A DNA stretch of 64,000 bases from Microterricola viridarii (GCF_001542775.1 NZ_CP014145.1:1426001-1490000), one strand, 5' to 3'; counted from the first letter of the stretch, positions 30,821 to 40,178 are shown. A program made the numbers and translations. Notes: a model not told the origin generated them from the sequence alone.

Positions 30821-30883
30821 GAATCCTCACCCCTTCCACACGCACGCTGTCGCAATACTGCGGCGGACTGCGAGTGGGATCAA

Positions 30884-30903
30884 GTGCGAATTTTCTCTCG
30901 CAC
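30884..30903. promoter_or_regulatory. Candidate Lrp/AsnC operator
   Basis: GTGCGA and TCGCAC are perfect arms around an A/T-rich 8-base spacer, in the gap between the divergent EamA and Lrp-type genes. The shape fits Lrp family dyads with A/T-rich centres. Confidence 0.45.
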
Positions 30904-30989
30904 CGACAATCCGATGCGGAAGAACAGACGTACCGGTCAGGGCCCGTGCGACGGCTCGACGAGCGCGAACCTGCCGATATGGTGATGAG

Positions 30990-31457
30990 ATGACTGTCGA
31001 CAGGATTGACCGCGCCATCATCGCCGAGTTGAGCGTCGACGCACGGCTCTCCGTCCGAACAATTGCCGAACGCGTCCATATCTCGCGCACGGCCGCACAC
31101 GCTCGCGTGCAGCGCCTCATAGCCGATGGCGTGCTGACGAGCTTTGCCGCCCAGGTCGACCGCAAGGCCCTCGGCCTGAACGTGACGGCGCTCGTCATTG
31201 TGAAGATCGGCAACGTCCCCTGGCCGACGATGGCTGCGGCGCTCGCCGCGCTGCCTTTCGTGGAGCGCGTGCAGTCGGTCAGCGGTGATGTGGATTTCGT
31301 GCTGACCGTCAGCGCACAAGACAACGAACAGCTCAGTGCCGTCATCCTGTCGCAGATTCACTCCATGCCGGGCGTTGTCTCGACGCGTTCGCACCTGGTC
31401 CTCGACGAACGAGTGGGAACGACGCCCGGTTCGGCGCCGGACGTTTGGCCCGTCTAG
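30990..31457 (+). CDS. Lrp/AsnC family regulator, probable BkdR
   Basis: A 155-residue regulator. The N-terminal helix-turn-helix (residues 1-55) reads RIDRAIIAELSVDARLSVRTI followed by AERVHISRTAAHARVQRL. The C-terminal RAM domain (SVSGDVDFVLTVSAQDNEQL) binds amino acids and mediates octamer formation. Start at the ATG within GATGAGATG; the ribosome site is weak. It sits upstream of the bkdABC operon on the same strand, as BkdR does in several bacteria, and divergent from an EamA transporter. Confidence 0.9.
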   Translation: MTVDRIDRAIIAELSVDARLSVRTIAERVHISRTAAHARVQRLIADGVLTSFAAQVDRKALGLNVTALVIVKIGNVPWPTMAAALAALPFVERVQSVSGDVDFVLTVSAQDNEQLSAVILSQIHSMPGVVSTRSHLVLDERVGTTPGSAPDVWPV

Positions 31458-31566
31458 GTCGCCACAAAAGAGCCGAAAGGCTCGTGGCTCTCGCGACGGG
31501 GTGCCATCCGTCCTGAGCTCGTGCGGCGCCATGGCTTCAGAACGCGTGCGTGAGCAACATTGCCTC

Positions 31567-32694
31567 ATGAGCAATGACGTTCTGGTGCCTGCGCCACCCA
31601 CGCTTCCGACGCACAAACCGATCCGCCTGATCGACGAAACGGGTCGCGCGGTGACGGGCACCCAGACCGCCGGGTTCCGGATGCCGGACACAGACACCCT
31701 CCTCTCGCTGTACCGTCGCATGGTGCTGGCCCGGCGCTTCGAGGCCCAGGTCACCGCGCTGACCCGACAAGGCCGCCTCGCCACGTACCCATCGGCGCTC
31801 GGCCAGGAGGCCTGCGAGATCGCCTCCGTCGCGGCGCTCGCGCAGCAGGACTGGCTCTTTCCGACCTACCGCGACACCATCGCGTTGCTGACCAGAGGTG
31901 TGAGCCCGGTCGAGATCCTCTCGTTCTTCCGCGGAGACTGGCACACGGGGTTCGACCCGCACGCGCACCGCATCTCACCGCAGTCGACCCCGCTGGCCAC
32001 GCAGGCGCTGCATGCCGTCGGGCTGGCCACGGCCGCGAAACTCAAGCAGGACGACACCGTGGCTCTGACGTTTCTGGGCGACGGCTCGACCAGTGAGGGC
32101 GACGCGCACGAGGCGTTCAACTTCGCGTCGGTCTGGCAGGCGCCCGTCGTGTTCGTCATCCAGAACAACCAGTACGCGATCAGCGTGCCGTACTCGAAGC
32201 AGTCGCGGGCCAGAACGTTGGCCGACCGGGCGATCGGCTACGGCATGCCGGGATACTACGTCGACGGAAACGACGTCGCCGCCATGTACGCCGTGGTCAC
32301 GGCGGCCGTCGAACGGGCGCGCGCAGGCCACGGCCCGACACTCATCGAAGGCCTGACCTACCGCATGGAGGCCCACACCAATTCCGACGACCCGACCAGG
32401 TACCGCGAGACGAGCGAGACCGCAGGGTGGCTCGACCATGACCCGATCGACCGGGTGGAGAAGCACCTCGACAGGGCGGGCGCGCTCACCACCGCGGTGC
32501 GCGCGAGCATTGCCGCCGAGGCGGAGGCGCTCGCGACCGCGACGCGTGACGCCATGAACGAAACCCCCGTGCTCGATCCGCTCGAGGTCTTCGACCACGT
32601 GTACTCCGCCGCACGACCAGCCTTGCTCGAGCAGCGCGCGTTTCTCGCGAACGAGCTCGCGCACACCGACACCCGAGAGGCAGGAGCCGCATGA
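31567..32694 (+). CDS. bkdA: Branched-chain 2-oxoacid dehydrogenase E1 alpha subunit
   Basis: A 375-residue thiamine-diphosphate subunit. It decarboxylates 2-oxoacids from Val, Leu and Ile together with the beta subunit. The ThDP motif runs GDGSTSEGDAHEAFNFASVW to IQNNQYAIS. The conserved YRxExHxxSDDPxRYR phosphorylation-loop region is present (TYRMEAHTNSDDPTRYR). ATG at 31567 is used; ATG at 31531 is in frame and also possible. Genes for E1 beta and E2 follow with 4-7 base overlaps; E3 must be encoded elsewhere. Preference for branched substrates over pyruvate is inferred because the genome has aceE. Confidence 0.92.
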   Translation: MSNDVLVPAPPTLPTHKPIRLIDETGRAVTGTQTAGFRMPDTDTLLSLYRRMVLARRFEAQVTALTRQGRLATYPSALGQEACEIASVAALAQQDWLFPTYRDTIALLTRGVSPVEILSFFRGDWHTGFDPHAHRISPQSTPLATQALHAVGLATAAKLKQDDTVALTFLGDGSTSEGDAHEAFNFASVWQAPVVFVIQNNQYAISVPYSKQSRARTLADRAIGYGMPGYYVDGNDVAAMYAVVTAAVERARAGHGPTLIEGLTYRMEAHTNSDDPTRYRETSETAGWLDHDPIDRVEKHLDRAGALTTAVRASIAAEAEALATATRDAMNETPVLDPLEVFDHVYSAARPALLEQRAFLANELAHTDTREAGAA

Positions 32695-33764
32695 CACTCC
32701 TCGATGAGATCAGAACCGGCGACGCCAGAACCGCAGGCATCAGCACGAGCCACGCCAGCGCTGAACGTGCCGCCCCGGCCATCCTTTCTCCCGCGCCCGC
32801 CGTCAGCATCGCGGGCGCCCTCAACGCTGCGCTGCGCGACGCCCTCGCCGCAGATTCGAACGTGGTGGTCTTCGGAGAAGACGTGGGCCCGCTCGGCGGC
32901 GTCTTCAGAATCACGGATGCCCTGCATGCCGAGTTTGGGGAGGACCGCGTGTGGGACTCGCCCCTAGCCGAGTCCGGGATCGTCGGCACCGCGATCGGCA
33001 TGGCGATGTACGGGCTGCGCCCGGTCATCGAGATGCAGTTCGACGCGTTCAGCTACCCGGCGTTCGAGCAGATCACCTCGCACCTGGCGAAGATGCGCAA
33101 CCGCACCAAGGGGCGCGTGACGCTGCCGATCGTCATCCGCATCCCGTATGCCGGCGGAATCGGTGGCGTCGAGCACCACTCCGACTCCTCGGAGGCGTAC
33201 TGGACGCACACGCCCGGGCTGACCGTCGTCAGCCCATCGAACCCGGCCGACGCCTACTCGATGTTGCGCGAGGCCATTGAGAGCGACGACCCGGTGATCT
33301 TTCTCGAGCCGAAGAGTCGCTACTGGGCCAAAGACGCCGTGGAGCTGCCCGTGCACACCGCGCCGATGACCCGAGCGGTCGTGTTGCGCGCAGGCACCGA
33401 CGTGACGCTGCTCGCCTACGGCCCGACGGTGAAGACCGCCCTGCACGCCGCCGAGCTCGGCGCCGAGGAGGGCCTCTCGGTCGAAGTGGTCGATCTGCGC
33501 TCACTCTCGCCCTTCGATGACGAGACCGTGGGTGCGTCCGTGCGCAAGACCTCGCGAGCCGCGGTCATCCATGAGGCCGCCCAGTTCGGCGGCTACGGGG
33601 CCGAGGTCGCCGCTCGCGTCACCGAACGCCAGTTCTTCCACCTCGCGGCGCCCGTGCTGCGCATCACCGGCTTCGACATCCCGTTCCCCTCGCCGAAGCT
33701 CGAGGAGCACTACCTGCCAACCGCCGAGCGTGTGCTCGCCGCCCTCGACACCTGGGAGTGGTGA
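32691..33764 (+). CDS. bkdB: Branched-chain 2-oxoacid dehydrogenase E1 beta subunit
   Basis: A 357-residue subunit with a transketolase pyrimidine-binding domain (VVFGEDVGPLGGVFRIT, DSPLAESGIVG) and a C-terminal transketolase domain (VVDLRSLSPFDDETV). It starts inside the end of bkdA (ATGA overlap). An N-terminal extension of about 40 residues before the conserved core is longer than usual. It forms the alpha2-beta2 E1 with BkdA. Confidence 0.93.
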   Translation: MTLLDEIRTGDARTAGISTSHASAERAAPAILSPAPAVSIAGALNAALRDALAADSNVVVFGEDVGPLGGVFRITDALHAEFGEDRVWDSPLAESGIVGTAIGMAMYGLRPVIEMQFDAFSYPAFEQITSHLAKMRNRTKGRVTLPIVIRIPYAGGIGGVEHHSDSSEAYWTHTPGLTVVSPSNPADAYSMLREAIESDDPVIFLEPKSRYWAKDAVELPVHTAPMTRAVVLRAGTDVTLLAYGPTVKTALHAAELGAEEGLSVEVVDLRSLSPFDDETVGASVRKTSRAAVIHEAAQFGGYGAEVAARVTERQFFHLAAPVLRITGFDIPFPSPKLEEHYLPTAERVLAALDTWEW

Positions 33765-35125
33765 ACACCGTGCCTACCACCGTTGCCGCCGGCGCGCGCG
33801 CTTCCGATTTCCTGCTGCCCGACTTGGGAGAAGGCCTGACCGAGGCCGAGATCGTGACCTGGCTGGTCTCCCCCGGCGACATCATCGCAATCGACCAGGT
33901 CGTCGTCGAGGTGGAGTCCGCCAAGTCGGTCGTCGAGTTGCCGTCGCCGTACGGCGGGCGCGTGCAGACGCTGCACGGTGCGGCCGGCGATATCGTGCAG
34001 AAGGGTGCGCCGCTCATCACGGTCGTGCCCGAGAGTGTGCCCCCGGTCGCTCCGGCGCCCGCGGACGTGGTGCCGGGCACCGCCCTCCGCGGCACTGTCG
34101 AGCCCGAGGCGACCAGTTCTGGTGCCGTGCTCGTGGGATACGGAACGAAAGAGTCGACGGTGCGGTTGCAACGCCCTGCGGGCGGCCGGTTCGGGCGTGG
34201 CGGCGGGAACGCAATCTCGGCGGATTCAACCTCGGGCCTTGGTCTGCTCGATCCTGTGCGCAACTCCCCCGTCGTCTCACCGATCGCCCGCAAGCTGGCC
34301 AAGGACAACGGCTTCGACGCCAGCCACCTGCTCGGCACCGGACTCGCCTCCCTCGTCGTGCGTTCTGATGTGGAGTCCGCCATTGCGGCGCGCACGGCCG
34401 GCCCGGCCGGCATGGCCCCGTCATCCGTGCTCGACGACGACCTGCGCATTCCGGTGACCGGGCTGCGCAAGCTGGTGGCCACGCGGCTCAGCGAATCGCG
34501 GCGCATCATCCCCGAAGTCACGATCTGGCTCGACGTCGACGCCACCGAGCTGTTCAACGCGAAGGATCGGCTGCAGCGATCGACCGGTGAGCGGTTCAGC
34601 ATCACCGCACTGATCGCCCGTTTCGTGGTGGCGGGGCTCCTGCAGTACCCCATTCTCAACGCGTCGGTAAGCGAAGACGGCGCGGAGATCATCCAGCACC
34701 GGCGCATCAACCTCGGGCTCGCCGCACAGACACCGCGCGGGCTCATGGTGCCCGTGGTGCACGATGCGCACGCCATGAGCACGCGTGAATTGCGCGATGC
34801 CATCGCCGCTGTGGTGGCCACGAGTGAGAGGGGCGACTTCCGCCCCGCGGCGCTCGCCGGGGGCACATTCACCCTCAACAACTACGGCGGGTTCGGCGTC
34901 GACGGGTCGACGCCGATCATCAACCACCCCGAGGTGGGGATGCTGGGCATCGGCCGCGTGATCGAGCGTCCCTGGGTCGTCGACCACCAGCTCGCGGTGC
35001 GCTCCGTCATGCAGCTCTCCTTCGTCTTCGACCACCGGGTCTGTGACGGCGATGTGGCCTCCGGTTTCCTCACCTTTGTGGCACGTTGCGTCGAGGAGCC
35101 GCTGCTCCTCCTGGGCAACGTCTGA
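33758..35125 (+). CDS. bkdC: Dihydrolipoyl acyltransferase E2 of branched-chain dehydrogenase
   Basis: A 455-residue E2 with one lipoyl domain (Lys56 in VEVESAKSVVELPSP), a peripheral-subunit binding domain (SPIARKLAKDNGFD, residues about 170-205) after a flexible linker, and the acyltransferase core ending in DHRVCDG (His426, Asp430). It passes the acyl group to CoA and forms the complex core. The GTG start overlaps bkdB by seven bases. Branched acyl-CoA made here can prime FabH for iso and anteiso fatty acids (inference). Confidence 0.93.
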   Translation: MVNTVPTTVAAGARASDFLLPDLGEGLTEAEIVTWLVSPGDIIAIDQVVVEVESAKSVVELPSPYGGRVQTLHGAAGDIVQKGAPLITVVPESVPPVAPAPADVVPGTALRGTVEPEATSSGAVLVGYGTKESTVRLQRPAGGRFGRGGGNAISADSTSGLGLLDPVRNSPVVSPIARKLAKDNGFDASHLLGTGLASLVVRSDVESAIAARTAGPAGMAPSSVLDDDLRIPVTGLRKLVATRLSESRRIIPEVTIWLDVDATELFNAKDRLQRSTGERFSITALIARFVVAGLLQYPILNASVSEDGAEIIQHRRINLGLAAQTPRGLMVPVVHDAHAMSTRELRDAIAAVVATSERGDFRPAALAGGTFTLNNYGGFGVDGSTPIINHPEVGMLGIGRVIERPWVVDHQLAVRSVMQLSFVFDHRVCDGDVASGFLTFVARCVEEPLLLLGNV

Positions 35126-35233
35126 CGCCGGCCTCGGCTCGATCGGAGCGTCCCGATTGTAGGTTCTTGCTGATGGGCCGAAAGCCTCGCCATCGCTCGG
35201 GTTCGCGGCAGGTTCAGAAGGAGAAGCCTCGCG

Positions 35234-35523
35234 GTGGAGAGCAGCACCAAGAACCGACAGTCCGTGGCAACGCTGCTGGCCATGATCGAGCGGGCGTACG
35301 GCGCTGACCTCGTGCCTGTCGACGACGATTTCGCCACCGAGCTCGGGCATGGCTGGTTCAACGTCGCCTCTCGATTGCGCCTGCGCGATGGGCGCGACGT
35401 CGTGATGAAGATCGCGCCGCCTGGCGCGACGCGTTCACCACGATGATCGAGAACGTGCTGCAGGACGGCGAGCGGGCAGGCGTCGACCTCGGCTGGCGAC
35501 CACCTGATGACGGGGCGGTTCGG
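35234..35523 (+). pseudogene. Remnant of a phosphotransferase (aminoglycoside kinase-like)
   Basis: The frame starts at GTG 35234 (AYGADLVPVDDDFATELG) and reaches the ATP-binding strand VVMKIAPPG. Right after it, a different frame continues with AWRDAFTTMIENVLQDGERAGVDLGW, which in related kinases lies further along the N-lobe. A segment is missing and the frame has shifted near 35425. The catalytic HGD and DFG-like motifs of the C-lobe are absent. This is a truncated and internally deleted gene between bkdC and the DUF1801 gene. Confidence 0.7.
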
Positions 35524-35599
35524 CCGCACGCGATGACCACGCCGGGTGAGAACGCCCTGCGGCGGTGCAGCGCTGGTCACAGCTCAGCTGGCACCGGGC

Positions 35600-36094
35600 T
35601 CAACTCTTCTTGCCGCCGACACCCGGCACAGAGGTGACCTGCCGCATCCACGCCGCGATCTGGCGCTCGTCGATGTCGTCCACCGACTCAAGCTCCACTC
35701 CCCGTGTCGACTTGCCCATGCCCACCGGTGTCACCGGTGGCACCGGCTCCAGCGCCGCTCCATTCACGAACATGAGCTTGACGTGGCCAGCGAAGCCACC
35801 GCAACAAAAACACCATCCGTCGCCGACGCCGTAGTACGACATACCCCACTTGACGGAGCGCCGGAGCTCGGGCAAGGTCTGGGATGCCAGCGCATCGACC
35901 GCTTCGGCGATGCCGCGCTGCGGCTGCGGCAGGCTGGCGATGTAGGCGAAGACCGGTTTGTCGCCGACCGCCGCTTTCGCGGGGCTGGCCCTGCCGGTCA
36001 TGGCCTCCGGCAGCGTCCAGGTTCCGTCGACGCCAGTGGCAGGGCGGGCCGACGGCTGCGCACCCTCGTTCTTGCCGATTTCCCTGTTCGTCAT
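35600..36094 (-). CDS. DUF1801 protein
   Basis: A 164-residue protein. Start at ATG 36094; the upstream frame is open but overlaps another promoter region. The core has FAYIASLPQPQRGIAEAVDA, RSVKWGMSYYGVGDGWCFCCGGF and KLMFVNGAAL, as in the YdhG-like DUF1801 fold. A Lys/Arg-rich and Pro/Ala-rich N-terminus of about 45 residues precedes it. Family function is unknown; it resembles iron-chaperone frataxin-like folds. It is divergent from the MmcQ/YjbR gene. Confidence 0.85.
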   Translation of the reverse strand: MTNREIGKNEGAQPSARPATGVDGTWTLPEAMTGRASPAKAAVGDKPVFAYIASLPQPQRGIAEAVDALASQTLPELRRSVKWGMSYYGVGDGWCFCCGGFAGHVKLMFVNGAALEPVPPVTPVGMGKSTRGVELESVDDIDERQIAAWMRQVTSVPGVGGKKS

Positions 36095-36252
36095 GGCAGA
36101 GATTTTAGTCCTCACGCAGGCCCCCGTGGCCGACTTGGCGCACCGGGCTCGATCGGGCCAACGTGCTCTTCGACGACATCGTTCGCCAGTTCTGTGGATG
36201 TCCGTGGTGGTGCGTAGCATTGCAGGCACACCGAGCAAGACGGAGGAGCGAT

Positions 36253-36636
36253 ATGGAACCCGCATCAGTGCCTGAGAGGGCTGCCACTCGTGCCGAGGAG
36301 CTCCCCGGCGCCGAACTGACGCACCCGTTCGGCGAAGGCTGGGAAGTCTGGAAGGTCCGCGACAAAGTTTTCATGCTGCACACCGTGCTCGCCGGAGAGG
36401 GGATCGTGATCCTGAAAGCAACGCCCGACGACGGGCGGGCGCTTCGCGAGGCCCACCCGGACATCACGCCGGGCTACCACATGAACAAGAAGCACTGGAT
36501 CACGATCCACCCCGGCGGGAACATCGACCCCCAACTCGTGGATGAACTGGTCACCGAGTCGTACCTCCTGGTAGTCGAAACCCTCCCGAAGCGGCTCCGC
36601 CCGGTCGACCCCGCCACCTACGGCCGGCACCCATGA
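36253..36636 (+). CDS. MmcQ/YjbR family protein
   Basis: A 127-residue protein with the CyaY-like MmcQ/YjbR fold. Start at ATG 36253 after GGAGGAG. Diagnostic segments are ELTHPFGEGWEVWKVRDKVF, ILKATPDDGRALREAHPDI, GYHMNKKHWITI and ELVTESYLLVVETLPKR. Members bind DNA in one structural study, but the function is not established. It stands alone. Confidence 0.9.
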   Translation: MEPASVPERAATRAEELPGAELTHPFGEGWEVWKVRDKVFMLHTVLAGEGIVILKATPDDGRALREAHPDITPGYHMNKKHWITIHPGGNIDPQLVDELVTESYLLVVETLPKRLRPVDPATYGRHP

Positions 36637-36730
36637 GGATCACCGTGATCCTCATGTCGGATGAATCAGCCCGGGGGCATGCCCACGACGTCCAGAGAAA
36701 CGACCTTTACAGAAGGAGAGGAAGGCAGGG

Positions 36731-38077
36731 ATGAGCGCAAACGAACCGGCCTCGCTGTTCGAGATCGACGACGAAAGCCGCCCCCTCGCCGATCGGCTCC
36801 GCCCCGACACGCTTGAAGACATCGTCGGGCAAGAACAACTCCTCGGCCCCGACGCGCCACTGGGGCGCATGATCGGCCAGGGAAAGCTCGTCTCAGCCAT
36901 CCTGTGGGGCCCGCCCGGATGCGGAAAGACCACCATCGCCAGGCTCCTGGCCGAACGCACCGGTCTGACGTTCGAACCGCTCTCGGCCACGTTCTCCGGC
37001 GTGGCCGATCTGCGCAAGGTTTTCTCCGCTGCCGCCAAGCGCCGAGAGATCGGGCAGGGCACCCTGCTTTTCGTCGATGAGATCCACCGGTTCAACCGCG
37101 CGCAGCAGGACTCGTTCCTGCCGTATGTCGAGGACGGCACGATCGTGCTCATCGGAGCGACGACCGAGAACCCGAGCTTCGAACTCAACGGCGCACTCCT
37201 CTCGCGGTGCCAAGTGTTCGTCCTCCAGCGCCTGGATGCTGCAGCGCTGCGCACGCTCATCGTGCGCGCCGAGAAGCTCACCGGGCGCAGTCTTCCTTTG
37301 GATCCTTCGGCGGTCGACGCGTTGATTGCAATGGCGGACGGCGACGGCCGCTACCTCCTGAACCTCGCCGAGCAACTCCTGGCCCTGCCCAAGGGTCAGC
37401 GACCGCTTGACACGGTGGCGCTCGCCACGATGGTGCAGAAGCGCGCCCCGCTGTACGACAAGTCGCAGGAGGGCCACTACAACCTGATCTCCGCCCTCCA
37501 CAAGGCGATGCGCGGCTCTGACCCTGACGCGGCGTTGTACTGGTTGGCGCGAATGCTCGATGGCGGTGAAGATCCGCTATTCATTGCACGGCGGCTCGTG
37601 CGGTTCGCGAATGAAGACATCGGCATCGCCGACCCGCAGGCCGTGCACCAGGCACTCGCCGCGTGGGATGTCTACGAACGTCTGGGTTCGCCGGAAGGCG
37701 AGCTCGCCATCGCGCAGGCGGTCGTGTACCTCGCGACGGCCCCGAAATCAATCGCTGTGTATCGGGGAATGAATCGCGCGATGCGCGCCGCGAAACAGTC
37801 CGGGTCGCTCATGCCGCCGGCTCACATCCTCAACGCACCCACCAAGCTCATGAAGCAGCTCGGCTACGGCAAGGATTACCAATACGACCCCGACACCGCC
37901 GACGGGTTTTCCGGCCAGTCCTACTTTCCAGACGAGCTGCCACAAGAACGCTTCTACGAACCCACTCGAAACGGGTATGAGAAGGCGATCGCAGAGCGAC
38001 TCGCCTACTGGGACCGCTTGCGAGCCGACGCCCGGGCGAACCGCGACGGCACCGAACGAGGGCCTCGCTCAGACTGA
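36731..38077 (+). CDS. rarA: Replication-associated recombination protein A
   Basis: A 448-residue AAA+ ATPase (RarA/MgsA) that acts at stalled replication forks. Walker A GPPGCGKT is at residues 60-67, Walker B reads LLFVDEIHRFNRAQQD, sensor 1 is IGATTENPSFELN. The C-terminal MgsA domain contains DPDAALYWLARMLDGGEDP and the conserved LGYGKDYQYD. An AGAAGGAGAGGAAGG stretch precedes the ATG. It is convergent with the TetR gene. Confidence 0.96.
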   Translation: MSANEPASLFEIDDESRPLADRLRPDTLEDIVGQEQLLGPDAPLGRMIGQGKLVSAILWGPPGCGKTTIARLLAERTGLTFEPLSATFSGVADLRKVFSAAAKRREIGQGTLLFVDEIHRFNRAQQDSFLPYVEDGTIVLIGATTENPSFELNGALLSRCQVFVLQRLDAAALRTLIVRAEKLTGRSLPLDPSAVDALIAMADGDGRYLLNLAEQLLALPKGQRPLDTVALATMVQKRAPLYDKSQEGHYNLISALHKAMRGSDPDAALYWLARMLDGGEDPLFIARRLVRFANEDIGIADPQAVHQALAAWDVYERLGSPEGELAIAQAVVYLATAPKSIAVYRGMNRAMRAAKQSGSLMPPAHILNAPTKLMKQLGYGKDYQYDPDTADGFSGQSYFPDELPQERFYEPTRNGYEKAIAERLAYWDRLRADARANRDGTERGPRSD

Positions 38078-38091
38078 GGCCCCGATCGCCC

Positions 38092-38694
38092 TCAGAGGGG
38101 CAAGAGAGCCTGAAGGTGGCCTGTGATCTCGGCGACGATGTCGTCGACCGTGGCCTGGGCATTGGCAGTAGAAGCCAGGCTGAGGAACATCACCGCAGAC
38201 ACGACGTGTGCGAGACTGGCAGCCCGGGCGGGCTCCACACGCTGGTCACGCTGCAGCACGTGCGAAATCGCCTGCTCCGTCTGAATCGTGAGCGCGAGGG
38301 CGTGCCGATGGTGTGGCTCCTCGGGGTCGCCGAAAACGACCTCCCGCAGGTAGGTTCGACCGTTCTCGATCTGGGTGCGGTTGCACTCCACAACCGGGCG
38401 CACGATCGACATGACGGCCTCCAGCGGATCCGAGATCGCCTCGGCGGCGGACGTCCCCTCGACAAGCGCCTGTGCGTAGCCCGCGTTCTGCACGAGGAGA
38501 AGCAGCTCCCCCTTGGTCTTTGCGTAGACGAACACAGTGCCGGCACCGACATCCGCCTTATCGGCGATCTCCTGGGTGGTGACGTCGTCAACGCCGCGCT
38601 CGGCGAAGAGCTCGCGAGCGGCCGTCGTGATGCGGTCGAGCTTTTCCTGCTTGTTGCGCTCGCGTCGACCGATCGGCCGAGAGACGACAGCCAT
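38092..38694 (-). CDS. TetR family transcriptional regulator
   Basis: A 200-residue repressor. The N-terminal HTH spans residues 10-57: RITTAARELFAERGVDDVTT, then QEIADKADVGAGTVFVYAKTKGELL. The C-terminal ligand domain has no predictable ligand. A palindrome 30-50 bases before the start (38724-38744) and a related one before the oxidoreductase gene (40284-40297) suggest it controls both. Between the two genes is a decayed alpha/beta hydrolase. Confidence 0.9.
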   Translation of the reverse strand: MAVVSRPIGRRERNKQEKLDRITTAARELFAERGVDDVTTQEIADKADVGAGTVFVYAKTKGELLLLVQNAGYAQALVEGTSAAEAISDPLEAVMSIVRPVVECNRTQIENGRTYLREVVFGDPEEPHHRHALALTIQTEQAISHVLQRDQRVEPARAASLAHVVSAVMFLSLASTANAQATVDDIVAEITGHLQALLPL

Positions 38695-38723
38695 GGCACG
38701 TCCTTCGAAATTGACTCTGACTC

Positions 38724-38744
38724 GACTCAGCTCTGGGCTGAGTC
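38724..38744. promoter_or_regulatory. Candidate TetR operator, own promoter
   Basis: GACTCAGC and GCTGAGTC form perfect 8-bp arms around TCTGG, just upstream of the tetR start. GACTC repeats also occur immediately downstream of it. The TGAGT half-site is shared with the palindrome at 40284. Confidence 0.55.
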
Positions 38745-38799
38745 AGTGCTGCGTGGCCCGGATGTGCCTCGGCTCATTCTCCCATGAGGCCGCTGACGG

Positions 38800-39178
38800 C
38801 CTGCTTTGCGCTCAGCGAGCGAAGAAGTGAAACTCCTTCGTATCGGACCGGCGCGGAGCGTGTCCCGGTACGTGGTTCCGGCAACCTTGTCGATGCCCGC
38901 GCCACCGCGTGGCCCCGTGCCAGCCAGAATGAGTTTCCGCACCAGCTCGGGATGCTTGACGACGAGGCCCTGGGCGATCATGCCTCCCATCGAAAGCCCG
39001 AATCCGTCGATGCGGTCATACCCGAGCGCGCGAATGAAGGTGTGCGCGAAGAACACCACGGGAGTTCCGCCCTGCGGCCCAGCTCCCGGTATGCGAACCT
39101 CGTGCCCTCAGCAGTGATGAAACGGGTGGGCACAGTCGAGTAGGTCATCGCATCGAGCTCGTGGATGTCGGCGCCCAT
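38800..39178 (-). pseudogene. Decayed alpha/beta hydrolase
   Basis: The N-terminal segment (FITAEGTRFAYRELG) continues, after a one-base frame change near 39070, as TPVVFFAH, then jumps directly to TFIRALGYDRIDGFGLSMGG and LVVKHPELVRKLILAGTGP. Intact relatives have about 40 residues between the AH and TFIRALG segments, so an internal deletion has also occurred. Beyond TTYRDTLRAG the sequence loses resemblance, so the catalytic Asp and His region is gone. It lies between tetR and the oxidoreductase gene. Confidence 0.75.
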
Positions 39179-39182
39179 CTAT

Positions 39183-40178
39183 TCAGGAGGTGTGAATTAC
39201 GGCTTTGCCGCGGATGCTTCCCGCGGCCAGCATCTGTAGGGCGTGAGGAGTCTCGTCGAAGGAGAACACCTCACCCACGATCGGGCGCAGAGTGCCGGCG
39301 TCGACGAGCTCGGTGATCTGACGGAGCTGCTCGCCGCTAGCGTGCATGAACAAGAATTCGTATGTGACGCCGAGCTTCTTCGCCTGTTTGCGGATCTTGC
39401 TGCTGAGCGCTGCGATGGCCAGACGCAGCACTGGATTCAGGCCGGCCCCACGGGCGAACGCAGGATCCGGAGGACCCGAGATCCCAATGGCTTTGCCACC
39501 TGGCCGCAGCACACGCAACGACTTCTCGAGGTTCTCCCCGCCCAGGCTGTCCAACACCAGATCGTAACCGCTGAGCATCTGCTCGAAGTCCTCACTGCGA
39601 TAGTCGATGACGGTATCGGCGCCGAGCCCGCGCACGAACTCTGCGTTGGCGGCGCTCGCTGTCGTGGCGACGCTCGCGCCGAGGTGCTTGGCAAGCTGGA
39701 TCGCGACCCCGCCGACCCCACCGGCGCCCGCGTGAATGAGCACCTTCTGCCCCGGCTTCACCGCGCCGCGCTCCACGAGGGCCTGCCATGCGGTGAGTGC
39801 CACCAGCGGCAGCGATCCGGCCTCATCCATGCTGATCGACGTCGGCTTCGGCGCGAGTTCGGAATCGGGGATCGCGATGCGCTCGGCGAACGTGCCGATG
39901 TGCTTCTTGCCGGGTCGGGAATACACCTCGTCGCCTGCTTTGAACTCGCTCACCTTTTCGCCGACGCGAATCACGGTGCCGGCGACGTCGTGACCGAGTG
40001 TGAGCGGCATCTTGTAGGGCAGGATCTGCTTGAACTCACCCAGGCGGATCTTCTCATCCAGCTGATTCAGCCCCGCGGCCTGCACGCGCACCAGCACGTC
40101 GTGCTCGCCCACCGAGGGCTCGGTGACCTCCGCGAGATGCAGCGGACCCTTGTACTCGCTGATGACAAAAGCTTTCAT
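39183..40178 (-). CDS. NADP-dependent quinone oxidoreductase-like MDR protein
   Basis: A 331-residue zinc-free medium-chain reductase. The N-terminal GroES-like domain has LTLGHDVAGTVIRVGEKV and the Rossmann site reads HAGAGGVGGVAIQLAKHLGA. No zinc-ligand Cys set is present, as in quinone oxidoreductases and zeta-crystallins. It probably reduces quinones or enones with NADPH. A palindrome with the same half-site as the tetR promoter lies about 110 bases upstream, which suggests TetR control. Confidence 0.92.
   Translation of the reverse strand: MKAFVISEYKGPLHLAEVTEPSVGEHDVLVRVQAAGLNQLDEKIRLGEFKQILPYKMPLTLGHDVAGTVIRVGEKVSEFKAGDEVYSRPGKKHIGTFAERIAIPDSELAPKPTSISMDEAGSLPLVALTAWQALVERGAVKPGQKVLIHAGAGGVGGVAIQLAKHLGASVATTASAANAEFVRGLGADTVIDYRSEDFEQMLSGYDLVLDSLGGENLEKSLRVLRPGGKAIGISGPPDPAFARGAGLNPVLRLAIAALSSKIRKQAKKLGVTYEFLFMHASGEQLRQITELVDAGTLRPIVGEVFSFDETPHALQMLAAGSIRGKAVIHTS

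Noticed and set aside
31469..31482. GAGCC-GAAA-GGCTC hairpin as terminator of the Lrp gene
   Set aside because: Only a 5-bp stem with no T-run, and the bkd operon probably needs read-through or a promoter here; not convincing.
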